DNA of 64,000 nt from Ctenosaura bakeri. Taxonomy: Eukaryota; Chordata; Lepidosauria; Squamata; Iguanidae. The stretch is from contig CAOLHI010001804.1 of the NCBI GenBank assembly GCA_948474755.1, positions 682,001 through 746,000 of the forward strand. Reading direction: 5' to 3'. A program made the position numbers and the translations under genes. Below, piece by piece: positions 1 to 10,662 of this stretch (the first letter of the stretch is position 1; each line of letters starts with the position of its first letter). The notes under the pieces were generated by a model. It was given only the letters and a program-made list of their open reading frames with translations. It made no database searches and was not told the origin of the DNA.

Positions 1-1430
1 AACACATGGAGCGGGATGGCAGAGGAAAGCCGCATGGAATGATATCAAAAATGACATCAAGTGCTATCTCCGGGTAGGCCTGGACTGCAGTAACACAAGA
101 AGGTGCCTTCTTTCAGGCATTACTTAGGAGTAGTTACAAAGTTACAAACAGCCTAGGTCACAATTCAACTGAGGTTAAAAGAACCCTAACATGACTACCT
201 AAACATTTCTATTGTATATATATGATACAGATGGAATTCTGGGTCTTGGGCAGTCATGGGAGCTGGGAGTCCATTGGTCCAGCCTGTGACCAAGCTTTCC
301 TAGGTGAAGCAGGCTGTCTCAGTCTCTTTGTCTCCCATGGTCTCTCTCCATGCCTTGTGGCACCCCAAGAATTTATAATGTCCAGAAGCATCTCAGAGCT
401 TTCACACTTTCCCAAAACTGGTCATCTTCACTGAGCAATTGTCTCACATGATCTCTGTTACTCTTCCATAATGCTGAGCACAATAAAGACAACTTAAAAC
501 TAACACATCATTAATTCTATGTTTATCTAGAAGGGAGATTACACCCCTCAGCTATGTTGCCCAGGTAAGGGGAGAACCCGTTATAATAGGCACATGTGTA
601 TTTTTATTGTCAGGCTAGCAATATCTTACTCTTTGTGATTTCTGGGCCAAAAACCTCAGACCAGTGGGCACATGCACTATCACAAAGATAAAGGAGGCAA
701 GAGTAGCAGGAGTTTCTGTGCAACTGTTTATGGGCCACCTGACTGTGAAAATGGTAGTCCTTGTAAATAGGCCCAGAATATGGACAAAACTAGCTAACCA
801 GGTAATATCATAATCCACAACCGGGAAGATACACATACAAACCACTGTGCTTAATTAGTGAGCCCTGGCAGTAGCTGAGAATTAATTGCAATTAGTGCCA
901 AGGCTTTAATGCTATCTCACATATAAGAATAAGACTTTCTCCTCCCCAAAAGTCACTTGCCATGAGATTCATCACCCTACCTGTAGTTCTAGGAAAGCAC
1001 AGTGATTGCCTGAAAACTCACAAATGGTAGAACGGATGGACTGGCATGCATGTGTCACAATGGCTGAATGGGTTGAGAATGTGTGCAAATTCCTTCATGA
1101 ACATACAGACCCATGCCTTATTCATCTGTTTATGAGAAAGAGAAAAAGAGAGGGGGAAGGGGTAGGCAGTGTGGTGATTGGAAGTTCACTACACATCCTT
1201 CTCAGACTCTATTTTAAATCATCACCACCCCATACTCTCCCATCATCTTATACTCTTAAGGGAGAAGAGACAGAAATAATGTGATGATTTTAAGGGAGAG
1301 ATTTTGAATGCAGTGACTTTGGCTCCATGGAGCAGTATCTTGTCCACTCCCAGCACACAGCCCAAAAAGATTACTTCTGAGGGAATGTAGCTTTTGGATG
1401 AGGGAAAGAGTCCACACTTTGTTACTGTTA
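1..1430. other. unassigned intronic/intergenic sequence
   Basis: No coding signature, RNA gene or recognisable repeat was seen. The short open frames here lack any domain or biased composition. It is AT-rich unique-looking DNA. Confidence 0.5.
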
Positions 1431-1781
1431 CAGTCAGCCCTCTACATTTGCGGTTCACTTTTGCAGATTGATTATTCATGGATTATTTGCTGCTGCTTCT
1501 GCTGCTGCCCCCATGCCATTTTTAATAGGGACTACAAGCCTCGTGAGACTGAGAAACTGCGAACAAGGCTCTGGAGGTGGTAGTAATCCCCACAAACCAC
1601 CCACTTCTGCCTTGTGAAGGAACCCTGATGCCTCAAAGGAATCCATGGTGGGTTGAACATGGTGATCATACTTGTTTTTTGTATGTTAAATATGGTTTGG
1701 GAGGTCTAGAGTTATTCACAGTTTTTCCACCTTCACAGGGGTCCTGTGCCCCTAACCCTAGCAAATGTGAAGGGATGACTG
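1431..1781. mobile_element. Tigger-like (Tc1/mariner group) non-autonomous DNA transposon, copy 1
   Basis: The left end starts CAGTCAGCCCTCTACAT. The right end, read on the other strand, starts CAGTCATCCCTTCACAT, so the two ends form terminal inverted repeats. Both ends abut the dinucleotide TA (1429-1430 and 1782-1783), the target duplication expected of Tc1/mariner elements. CAGT..CCCTC termini are typical of the Tigger branch (family knowledge). There is no transposase, so it is a passive element. A second, longer copy lies at 28757-29130. Confidence 0.7.
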
Positions 1782-1854
1782 TAATCGCAATCAAGTTGAC
1801 TTCACTGTATGGCAACCCTAAGAGTGATCTTGAACACAACCTGTTAACAGCCTT

Positions 1855-2407
1855 GGCCCTTTTCGCACGGGCTTTCTGTCGCGCGACAGCCCCATGAGCC
1901 TCGCGGGAGTAGGAGCGCCGCTCTGCACGACGCACTCCCACTTCCACCGCGCTCACGGGGCTGCAGCGGCGCGATCGCGGGTTTTTTGATTTTCGCCTCA
2001 AAGCGAAAATCACCCGCGCTCGCACAACGCTCCCGGCGCCCACGCACACTTACCTTCTGTGCGGAGCGTCGGGGAGGCGGCCGGGTCGTGCTTCCTTCCC
2101 TCCACCCCTGCGGAAGGAAGGGGCGGGGCGCTAGCGCGACAGACACGACAGCCTCCTGCTTCGCGCGAGCGGGGGGGACGGACGCAACAGCCTCCTGCTT
2201 CACGCGGGGGGGTGGCTCACGGCAGCCTCCTGCTTCGCCTGGGGGGAGGGCGGCTCGCGCGAGAAGGCTCCTCCGGGAGGCTGCCGCTTCCCCCTCATTC
2301 CTTCGCCTGTGGAAGGAACGAGGGGGGAAACGGCAGCCTCCTGGAGGAGCCTTCTCGCGCAAGCCGCCCTCCCCGCTCGCGCGAGAAGCCTCAATGTGAA
2401 AAGGGCC
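1855..2407. mobile_element. GC-rich inverted-repeat DNA transposon (non-autonomous), 3-bp TSD CTT
   Basis: Terminal inverted repeats GGCCCTTTTCGCAC (left) and GGCCCTTTTCACAT (right, reverse strand) are flanked by CTT at 1852-1854 and 2408-2410. The interior is very rich in G, C and CpG, unlike the AT-rich surroundings, with repeats of a CAGCCTCCTGCTTC unit and a long internal hairpin (2245-2371). Overlapping open frames of 118-172 codons on both strands come from this composition, not from a gene. The terminal motif is shared with the elements at 3581, 15118 and 55993 and with the short palindromic elements. A 3-bp duplication suggests a PIF/Harbinger-type transposase (inference). Confidence 0.75.
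2245..2371. repeat. long GC-rich hairpin inside the 1855-2407 element
   Basis: Left arm 2245-2304 and right arm 2313-2371 are near-perfect reverse complements of about 59 bases with a loop of about 8 bases. For example, GGAGGGCGGCTCGCGCGAGA pairs with the end of the right arm. It could extrude as a cruciform or fold as RNA. Confidence 0.8.
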
Positions 2408-2625
2408 CTTGCTAAGGTCTTGTGGATTCAGGGCTGTGGTTTCCTTGATTGAGTCTATCCACTTTTATTGCAGTCTTCCTCTTTTCCTACTGCCTTTCAC
2501 ATTGCCAAGCATTATTGTCTTATTGAGTGATGTCATTGCATGATATGATCAAACTATGGCAGTCTCATTTTGATCATTTTGTATATAGGGAGAGTTTAGG
2601 CTTCATTTGCTCTTGGAATGCATGG

Positions 2626-3580
2626 GAGCTACTCACTATGATATGGAGGCCCAGTTCTTATTATCTAACTCCAGTATATTAATATAGGTACCACAAAATG
2701 GATTTGTTTAGGGCATTTGCCAGATGAAAAGAAACACAAAGGCAGCTCTTTGTTCTTGGAGCTGAAGAAGGAGTTCCTTGTTGGCTTTCAGGGCACTCTG
2801 CATGCTCTGAAAATTGTTTAAAATGGGATGTGAATGTAAGCTTGCACTTCTGCTTTCCCTCACTGTCCATCATGTATAAAAAGCAAATTCATACAGTTCT
2901 GGTTTTGCAAGCCAAAAGTGGAAGCAATAATAATTTTAATTTGTACCACAAACTGTTCAGCAGGTAAAAGCAGAAGTTGGGATAAAGGCATGTGGGAATA
3001 GTGGTCGTCCTTAACTCTTGGATGCTACAGGTACACCTGACAGATGCTTTCTTCTTGATTAGGCATGGTTAAATGGAAAAGCTTTCACTTCACTACAGCA
3101 AGTAAGTGAAACTGACCTATTATCATTGAAATATGCATTAATTACTACATAAATAAAATAACAGTTCCAAAGAAAAAAAGGTACATGTTACAGCAGGGGA
3201 CCATTTCAAATAAACTATTCTTTCCTGTATATGGAAAAGGATAGAAGCCCTTTTAAAATGGTAGTTAATAAATTTAAATTTTCAAAGAAACTTCTGTCCA
3301 AAAAAATCATGGGGTTGGGACTCAAAGAGATACTTCAAAAGACACATGACCCTAGTTCTTTCCTTTCTGGGGACCTTTAAGACATCATGATTTCTGGGTA
3401 TATACTGAAAAAGCTGTGATAGGCTGCAGCAGCCCATTTAGTACTGGCCATTCCATTCACACTTTAAAGGCTTTCTAAGATCCCATTAAACTTATAAAGG
3501 CTGCTATCATAAATGCATTTATTAGGAAGAAAGCCCCATTGATCACAACAGGAGTAAACTTGTACAGCAAGAATGTCTAA
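2626..3580. other. unassigned sequence
   Basis: AT-rich, with no gene, RNA or repeat that I can name. Confidence 0.45.
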
Positions 3581-4044
3581 GGCCCTTTTCACACGTGGAG
3601 GGAGAAACGGGGGAAACGTGCTGAAATGGAGCTTACCGGCAGCCGGGTAAGTCCATTGCCATGTGGAGCAGCGCGAGTTCGCTGCTGCACACTCCTGCGG
3701 CATCCAAAATGGCGGCTTACGGCTGGTGGAGGCTCTCCACCAACCGGAGAAGCTCGCCAGCTGGAAGCCCGCCCTGGCAGATCTGCAGGCACGCACTTGC
3801 GTGCGCCTGCAAATCTACACTGGGGCGCTGTGATGGAGCGCGACGGCTGCGCGTTCCGTGCTTTTTAAAAACCTCTTAAAAGAGGTTTTTAAAAAACACG
3901 TGGCGCCACCACTTCCGGTCGCTTTGGAGTGGATTGAGGTGTGGAAATATGCTAAAGTAGTCTGCCTCAATCCACTCCATGGTGTAGACGACCTCCGTTA
4001 GAGGTGGCTCTGCAACGTTTTATTACCCCCATGTGAAAAGGGCC
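3581..4044. mobile_element. GC-rich inverted-repeat DNA transposon of the GGCC..CACA group
   Basis: Ends are GGCCCTTTTCACACGTGG (left) and GGCCCTTTTCACATGGGG (right, reverse strand). Inside is a hairpin around 3858-3900 built on TTTTAAAAACCTCTT and its complement. Shared interior blocks (CCAACCGG, TGCAAATCT, the AAACCTCTT hairpin) tie it to the copies at 15118-15573 and 55993-56448. The flanks (TAA left, GAT right) do not form a clear duplication. There is no transposase. The interior CpG density could be mistaken for a CpG island. Confidence 0.75.
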
Positions 4045-4736
4045 GATCTCTCCTGGCTTGGAAGGCTGTATTGGTTCCCCAGGGACTGCGCTCCCTCACT
4101 GCCTCTCTCCATCTCCAAAATACCTTATAACTCATTCACTTTTTCTCTCTCTTTCCATATAAAATGGGTGTGGGTGTATGTACATGCATGTGCAATTTAC
4201 TAAAACAGCCGCTGGCACTCCCAGGAACCATGGCAACAACTTCAACTAGTCTTCCCTCCCTGGTATTTTAGGTCTTGTTAACAAACCTGCCATCAGGTTG
4301 ATCTCGACTTGCTCAGGTCTTGCAGATTTGGGGACCTGTCTTCCTTGATTGAGCCTATCCATCTGTAATGTGGTCTTCCTCTTTTCCTGTTGCCTTCTAC
4401 TTTATTGTCTTTTCTAGTCAGTTATGTCTTCTCATGATAAGCCAAAGTATGACACTCTTCAGTTTTATCATCTTGGCTTCTAGAGAGAGTTCAACCTTGA
4501 TTTGTTCTAGGACCCATTCATTTGTTTTTTCAGCAAGGAATTTGTAGAACTCTTCTCCAGCATCACATTTCAAAAGAGTAGATTTCCTTCCTATCAGTTT
4601 TCCTTACTGTCCAGCCTTCACAACCACACATAGAAATTGGAAATACAATGGCATGGATAATCCTAACTTATTAAGTGATATATCTGTATAGTTCAGGACC
4701 TTGCCTAGTTCCTTCACAGCAACCTTCTAAGTCCTA

Positions 4737-4937
4737 GGACTTTCCCAAACTATATTGTGATAGTGCTATTGTTCGACTTTCAACATCTTGTGGAATCCTG
4801 GGGTTTGCATTTTAAGGAGGGGCATTTAGAATTCTTAGCGAGAGGGCTCTTTGGCATCAGTAAACTACAATCCCTGGAATTCCACAGAATGCTGAAAGTA
4901 GAATAATAGCACCATAACAGTGTAGTACAGAAAGGCC
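4737..4937. mobile_element. short palindromic DNA element (GGCC..CACA group), inserted in Bov-B
   Basis: Near-full palindrome. The left half reads GATAGTGCTATTGTTCGACT, then ACATCTTGTGGAATCCTGG. The right half carries the reverse complements and ends ATAACAGTGTAGTACAGAAA then GGCC. It matches the copies at 7112, 46307, 50978 and 54035. No clear target duplication remains. Confidence 0.75.
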
Positions 4938-5550
4938 CCTCAGTCTTCTTCTGATTTCTTGACTGCAGTCTCCATTCTGATTAATGACTGAGCCAGGGTA
5001 CGGAAAATCTTAAAGTGTTTCGATGTCTTCCTTGTCTGCTTAAAGGTTATGTAGTTCATCTGTGTTCATTATTCTTTTTTAATTATTTTTCATCTGTAGA
5101 CCAGTGTTTGCACTTTCTGCCTTGACTTTCTTCAGTAATCATTCCATGTCTTTGCTTTTTTCCTCCTGCCAGTAGGTATTGTGTCATCTGGATATCTTAA
5201 ACTGTTGGTCTTTCTTCCTCCAATTTTCATGCCTCCTTCCTCTGAGTCTAATCCTACTTTATGTATGATGTGTTCTGCATACAAATTAAACAGGGTGATA
5301 AAATGCAGCCTTCCCTGACCCCCTTGCCAACTGAAAACCATTCTGTTTCTCCATATTCTGTTCTCATGGTGGTCATAGTTTCTCTGTATTCTTCCCTAAC
5401 AGTAGCCTTTTGTTCTGTGTACATCAGAACAATCAAATGCTGTGGCCTACCCACTTCATTAGGAGTGATCTGTAGTTTCTCATCTAATATATAAAAGTCA
5501 AAGTTTCTCTGTTTCAGGCGAAGACCTCATATGATTGGCTGCCTAACAAG

Positions 5551-5640
5551 ATTCTATGGAATCCTGGGATTTGCAATTTAGGGAGGGGCCTTTAGAATTG
5601 TCAGCCAGAGAGTTCTTGGGCCTCAGTCAACTGTGTCTGT
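5551..5640. repeat. half copy of the short palindromic DNA element inside the Helitron
   Basis: TCTATGGAATCCTGGGATTT, GGGAGGGGCCTTTAGAATT and AGAGAGTTCTTGGGCCTCAG match one arm and the centre of the 50978-51178 element. The terminal parts are missing. Confidence 0.6.
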
Positions 5641-5804
5641 CTTGAATAGGCCAGTGCTATGGAGACATGGCCTAGCAGCAAGGAGAAGGGCAGTGTATTC
5701 CCTTAGGAACCCAACCTCTCTATGTTAATAACTCTGAATACAGATTGGATTGGGGAATATGGGGAAAAATTACAGGTACTGGATAAAATAATTTGAAGAA
5801 TTAG

Positions 5805-6109
5805 TGTCGGGATGCCCTCCATATAGAGTAATGAGATATGTAGTCAAGAGAAATATATTATGGGGCTTGTAGTAGTAGTAGCTAGAGACTATTATATAAA
5901 CAATGCCTAACACTGCTCGAAATGTGATGATAACTACGGTCAGGCTCTCAAGGTCTCTCTGCAGAGGGGAGGGAAAGCAGGGAATCTTAAACTCATGCAC
6001 TTTTGATTTACACTCCAGTCTTCTCACTGAAGTCATTACATGTATACCACTCCTAATAAACAATACTTCAATGTATTGTATTGTTTGCGTGTGGATTCTG
6101 TTCCTGACA
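5805..6109 (+). mobile_element. short solo LTR with 5-bp TSD ATTAG, nested in the Helitron
   Basis: It begins TGTCGGGATGCC and ends TTCCTGACA (TG..CA termini with inverted TGTC/GACA ends). It is flanked by perfect ATTAG repeats at 5800-5804 and 6110-6114. A TATATAA box lies near 5892 and an AATAAA signal near 6055, placed as promoter and polyadenylation signal of an LTR. There is no internal region, so it is the product of LTR-LTR recombination of a retrovirus-like or Gypsy-type element (class not determinable). Confidence 0.8.
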
Positions 6110-6760
6110 ATTAGAGACACAGAAACTCAAATCTTTCTAACAAGTATTACCTATGAGAAAATAAAATCCCAGGCAATGCCAGGTATCTATGCTAGTGATC
6201 TATACAATCAAAGGCTTTGTTATAATCTATGAAGTACAGGCTGATTTTCTTTTGAAATTCTTTGGTGAGCTCTATTATCCAATGTATGTTTTCAATATGA
6301 TCCTTAGTGCCTCTTCCTTTCCTGAACCCAACTTGGGCATCTGGCATTTCTTACTCCATATATGGTAGAATCCTTTGTTGTAGAATTTTGAGCAGGACTT
6401 TTTTTCTAAGGGAAATTCATGCAATGGTCCTGTGGTTACCGCAATCCTTGGTGTCCCCTTCCTTTGTGACTGGAACGTATATTGAGTGTTTCCAATTTGT
6501 GGGCCATTGTGTTGTTTTCCATATTTGTTGACATATTTTAGTTAGAATTAGAGTAGATTCTGTTTTGAAGCAGCTCTATTACTGATATGCAGTCTGTTAC
6601 TGGTGATTTATTTCTCCTAAGTGCTCTGAGTGAAGCTTCCACTTCACTTCCTAAAATTGGTTCATCTACACATGGTTCTTCCTTGAATAAATGTTAATCT
6701 TTCATCTCTTTTATATAGTTCTTCTGTGTATTGTTTCCACTATCTTTTTATTTTATTTTA

Positions 6761-7111
6761 GGCCTATCAGGAGCCTGTTTCTACTAAGGAAGTAAATCTG
6801 GGGGTAGGGGTATTATCAGAAGTTTTCTGTTTTCTTCTCTTCTTCCTCTTCTTTTTTAAAAGAAGAAGAATGGCGATGTCGTCCTGGGAGCTCCACAAAC
6901 AGCCTTGGAAGCTCCATGTTGGTAAAGGGGGTTACCAATATGCTAGTGCTAAGGTAGCAAATAAAATATGAAAGACTACCTTTGTCTGGCTGATGTCTGT
7001 CAAATAAAGAGCAGTGATATTTCCTGGTTGGGTACAATTTCTTTGATGATGAAGAGTTGAGAGAAGTAGATGATAATAAGGACTGTTTGGATGACAAATT
7101 AATGAAACTAT
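6761..7111. other. unassigned sequence
   Basis: Nothing recognisable apart from a short CT/GA-rich patch near 6830-6870. Confidence 0.4.
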
Positions 7112-7296
7112 GACCATTTCCTCACTATACTGTTATAGTGGTATAACATCCTTTCAACATCCTATAGGTTCCTGGAGTTTTCAGTTTGGAATTCTTAGCC
7201 ACAAAGCTCTTTGGCCTCAGTAAACTACAAATCCCAGAATTCCACAGGATGTTAAAGAGGAATAATAGCACTATAACAATGTAGGACAGAAAGGCC
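7112..7296. mobile_element. short palindromic DNA element (GGCC..CACA group)
   Basis: The left end GACCATTTCC and right end (reverse strand) GGCCTTTCTGTCC bracket a palindrome with CACTATACTGTTATAGTGG on the left and TAGCACTATAACAATGTAGG on the right. The arms contain AACATCCTATAGG and its complement. It is slightly shortened relative to the 201-bp copies. Confidence 0.75.
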
Positions 7297-7632
7297 CTAA
7301 AACTAAGGCCTGACCTGTGAATCTGCATGAGACTGAATTCTTTACTTAACTAAAAGATGAAGACAACAGCTATGTTTGGTTTTCATCTCTTAATACCAAA
7401 CAATCCTTTCTGATCAAACATAACGTCCTCAAAGGAAAACTGTGCTTTCCAAGTCAATCTCATTGATTCAAATCAATGTGCTTATGTGGAGCAGCAGCTC
7501 CAGAAATAGTTTTCTCTGTGTAGTCATATGTACACCTTGCATATTAATTTGTTTACTAGTGAGATGATATGCTTCTTCTTTGAAAATAATGCTTCCTGTT
7601 GTCTTCTGGCAAATGATTGAAAATAGGGCTAC
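7297..7632. other. unassigned sequence
   Basis: No feature recognised. Confidence 0.4.
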
Positions 7633-8589
7633 TGTTACTGCTCCATGCACCCCCCCTCCAGATTGATATGATTTAATTGGAAAATATTATTTAATTGGCA
7701 CTATATTAATTGGCATTGACATAAAATGGAACCTGAGGTGACTGGAAGGTCAAACTGGAAAGAGGAAATTTACTGACTGTAAATGTGTTATTGCTAGGCA
7801 GGTCAGCCCATACCCCGGTCTAGGCATAGCTGAAGTCATTATCAGGCAGTTTACAAAGCAACTCTGGATATAATAGGCTTAAGCTGAAGCTGGAACATCT
7901 CTGTGCAGAAAAGATAAGTTCTCACCAAACAGTGATTCCCTCACAACAGTGTTCCCTCACAACCAGATGTTTCCCTGATTTGTCTCCCAAACCTCTTCAC
8001 AATACAGAGCTTTTATGATGGCCATTAATGCTTTGTCACCTAAACACTAAGATCATTAATGCCATCTGGACCCCACTGTCTGTGTTGCAATTCCCATTGT
8101 CCATCCAACTGGAAGAATCATTCACATCCATACCAGCAGGGTAGTTTTGGGGTATTAAAAACCCTCAGTTTTGAGTGATTCAGCGCCGTCTCCCACCTTG
8201 CTGAAAGCCATGTTGTTGCCCAGATTCCTGAATGAGACCTAAGCCACATTGCTGCTTTTCTCTCGTCCCTCTGGACTAGTAATTATCACTCCAAACCCTA
8301 GAATTCTTCTATCCACAACTTTCCTCAATTTATCCTTTGGCTAGTCCTTGTGTGCACGTGTGAGTGTTTAGATCTGTGCATGTATGTGTGAATCTTTCAA
8401 TAAAACACATTTTGAGTTTACATTTTGGATTCTCTGATTGGTTCTTTCCTGTGTGACCCTGTAAACATTGGTGGAAAGACCTCAATAAGTCTCTCACAGG
8501 CTTCCTCATTTTGAACTAATGAATTCCTCCCCCCTCATGTGGTGGGTATTGTTGGTAGACCCTTGAGTCACCCGCATTTTGGGATAACA
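7633..8589 (+). mobile_element. solo LTR, family A, 4-bp TSD CTAC
   Basis: It starts TGTTACTGCT and ends TTTTGGGATAACA, with CTAC duplicated at 7629-7632 and 8590-8593. It has a TATA-like TATTAAAAA near 8154 and AATAAA at 8399-8404, followed by a GT-rich stretch. It aligns by eye over most of its length with the LTRs at 45209-46167 and 60113-61040 and the truncated copy at 57379. No gag, pol or env follows, so it is a solo LTR of a retrovirus-like or Gypsy-type element. Confidence 0.8.
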
Positions 8590-9237
8590 CTACTTTCTTG
8601 CATAGTATTTGTTGGCAGGTACCCAGGCCTTGTTCATGATTTGCTATATACTGTGATGGGACAGCTTTTCTGTTGACAGGACTAGTACACTCCTTTTGAG
8701 AAAATTCAGTCTGAGCTACCTCCACAATAATTTAACTAGGTAAGTGGTACCCGAAGAGAATCCAACAATTGTTATTGCACTCAGTATATATTTTCTATTT
8801 TGCAAGGAGTGCATGGGATGGTTTAGGATGAGTTCCAGGATAATCTTTACAATCTAGGAGGAGGAGGAGAAGGAGGAGGAGGAGGAGGAGGAGAGGCAGC
8901 AGCAGTAGCAATAATAGAACGAGTGCCAGTGGGGCCATCTGAGACTGAACTCTTTCATGGACAGGATTAGTAAAAGGCATCTTAGGACGTTTAATTTCCA
9001 GTTTCAGTACTTTTGCTATCTGAATGATTTGTTCACAAATGGCTACTTATAACTATATGGACACTGTGGGTTCTCACCCCCAACAATTGTGCCCAAAGAT
9101 GTGGGTGGATAAGTACTCTGAAGAAGTGGAAGAATGACACAAAGCTTCCTCTTCTGGTGATAATTCTGAATTAGGAGCTTTTATAGAATTCTTTGGAGAC
9201 AATTGACAGTATCAGAGGAAGACAAATTTCCCATTAT
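8590..9237. other. unassigned sequence with a purine microsatellite
   Basis: Only the GGA/CAG repeat at 8856-8914 stands out. The poly-leucine open frame on its reverse strand is a product of that repeat. Confidence 0.5.
8856..8914. repeat. (GGA)n followed by (CAG)n-like microsatellite
   Basis: About 13 GGA-type triplets (8856-8894) run into GCAGCAGCAGTAGCA. Confidence 0.9.
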
Positions 9238-10662
9238 CATAGAATCATAGAAATGTAGAGTTGGAAGAGACCACAGGGGCCATCCAGTCCGACCCCCTGC
9301 CATGCAGGAACACCCTCAAAGCACTCCCGACAGATGGCCATCAAGCCTCTGCTTAAAAACCTCCAAGGAAGGAGACTCCACTACACTCCGAGGCAGCAGA
9401 TTCCACTGCCGGACAGCCCTGACTGTCAGGAAGTTCTTCCTGAGGCTCAGGTGGAATCTCCTTTCCTGCAGCTTGAATCCATTGCTCCTTGTCCTGGTCT
9501 CTGGAGCAGCAGAAAACAAGCCCTCCCCCTCCTCTACGTGGCATCCCTTCAAATATTTAAACATGGTTATCATGTCCCCTCTTAACCTTCTCTTCTGCAG
9601 ACTAAACATACCCAGCTCTCTAAGTCTATCCTCATAGGGCATGTCTTCCAGGCCTCTCACCATTTTGGTCGCCCTCCTCTGGACTTGCTCCAGCTTGTCA
9701 ATATCCTTCTTGAATTGGGGTGCCCAGAACTGGACACAGTATTCAAGATGGGGTCTCACCAAAGCAGAGTAGAGTGGTACCAGTACCTCTCTCGATCTAG
9801 ACACCATACTCCTATTGATGCAGCCAAGAATTGCATTGGCTTTCTTGGCTGCTGCATCACACTGCTGACTCATGTTCAGCTTGTGATCTATGAAGACTCC
9901 TAGATCCCTTTCACACGTACTGCTATCCAGCCACGTGTCCCCCATCCTATATTTCTGTATTCCATTTTTTCTACCTAAGTGTAGGACCTTACACTTCTCT
10001 CTGTTGAATTTCATTTTGTTCGCCTTGGCCCAGCTCTCCAATCTATCCAGGTCATTTTGTATTTTGATCCTGTCCTCCGGCGTATTAGCAACCCCTCCCA
10101 ATTTGGTATCATCTGCAAATTTGATGAGCATGCCCTCTATTCCTTCATCCAAGTCGTTGATAAAAATATTGAAGAGCACTGGGTCCAGGACAGAACCCTG
10201 TGGCACCCCACTAGTCACTTCTCTCCAGGATGAAAAGCAGCCATTCGTGATCACCCTTTGGGTTCGGTCGGTCAACCAATTACAAATCCAACTAACAGTA
10301 GCCCTGTCCAACCCACATTTTACTAGCTTCATTGCAAGAATATCATGGGGAACTTTGTCGAAGGCCTTACTGAAATCGAGATATGCTGCATCCATAGCAT
10401 TCCCTTCATCTATCAAGCTAGAAACTCTATCATAAAAAGAGATAAGATTAGTCTGGCATGACTTATTTTTGAGAAATCCATGCTGGCTTCTCGTGATTAC
10501 CACGTTCCTTTCTAAGTGATTAGAAACTGACTGCTTAATGATCTGCTCCAGGATCTTTCCGGGTACTGATGTCAGGCTGACTGGGCAATAATTATTTGGG
10601 TCCTCTTTTTTCCCCTTCTTGAAGATGGGGACAACATTTGCCCTCTTCCAGTCTGCTGGAAG
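9238..10662 (-). mobile_element. CR1 LINE, antisense, 5'-truncated
   Basis: The low-coordinate end carries the CR1 tail in antisense (ATCATAGAATCATAGAAATG), the 3' octamer repeat that defines CR1. The body is the 3' half of ORF2 through the reverse-transcriptase region to the 3'UTR. It is cut at about 10662 within the start of the reverse-transcriptase domain, a normal result of incomplete target-primed reverse transcription. It is nearly identical by eye to the copies at 12650-13427 and 46838-50784, so it is young. Confidence 0.92.
9316..10660 (-). CDS. CR1 ORF2 C-terminal part: reverse transcriptase (partial, open)
   Basis: This is the reverse transcriptase of a non-LTR retrotransposon, which copies the element RNA at a nicked target. 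The frame is open from the truncation point (about 10660) to a stop at 9316-9318. Visible motifs in order are [28 protein letters not shown] (first catalytic Asp), [31 protein letters not shown] (the catalytic Asp pair, intact) and the CR1 C-terminal region [20 protein letters not shown]. The N-terminal endonuclease and ORF1 are absent, so the copy cannot move by itself. The Met of the 395-codon open frame is internal, not a true start. The absence of stops over more than 1.1 kb implies a recent insertion. Confidence 0.9.

Larger units (their letters stand above)
1784..2625 (-). mobile_element. RTE/Bov-B LINE 3' fragment (antisense), interrupted by a DNA element
   Basis: The stretch 2408-2620 matches, by eye, the antisense 3' part of the Bov-B copy at 4268-4500: both carry AGGTCTTG, TTCCTTGATTGAG and CAGTCTTCCTCTTTTCC or very close forms. 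The piece 1784-1854 looks like its continuation on the far side of the inserted 1855-2407 element. No reading frame is preserved. The family call rests on similarity to the neighbouring copy, which carries recognisable RTE reverse-transcriptase motifs. Confidence 0.55.
5483..6195 (+). mobile_element. non-autonomous Helitron inserted in Bov-B at A/T
   Basis: The 5' end is TCTAATATATAAAAG, preceded by A (5482). The 3' end is CTAG (6192-6195), followed by T (6196). Just before it lies a short imperfect hairpin, CCAGGCAATGCCAGG (about 6169-6183). TC..CTRR termini, a subterminal 3' hairpin and insertion between A and T without duplication are the Helitron hallmarks (family knowledge). Excision in silico restores the surrounding Bov-B reading frame precisely. 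No Rep/helicase sequence is present. The interior contains a fragment of the palindromic element family (5551-5640) and a solo LTR (5805-6109). Confidence 0.8.
4268..6760 (-). mobile_element. RTE/Bov-B LINE, antisense, 5'-truncated and nested with younger insertions
   Basis: Read on the minus strand, 6740-6196 encodes the reverse-transcriptase start (KEGDTKDCGNHRTI-like block, then FIDYNKAFDCID). 5482-5130 continues with TVREEYRET, TEWFSVGKGVREGC and ILSP, then YPDDT, where the family has YADDT: the first catalytic-box Ala is replaced by Pro. 4268-5130 is the 3' part. The frame is broken by stops and shifts, so it is dead. It is interrupted by a Helitron (5483-6195) and a palindromic DNA element (4737-4937). 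Removing the Helitron rejoins the minus-strand frame exactly at an Asp-His-Glu-Lys stretch, which confirms both elements. RTE elements encode an endonuclease-reverse transcriptase and supply the 3' tail of Sauria-type SINEs (family knowledge). Confidence 0.85.

Noticed and set aside
1844..2415. Overlapping open frames of 118-172 codons on both strands
   Set aside because: They lie inside a GC-rich inverted-repeat transposon. Low stop density is explained by composition, and no domain is visible.
8795..8980. Leucine-rich open frame resembling a membrane segment
   Set aside because: It is the reverse translation of the GGA microsatellite.
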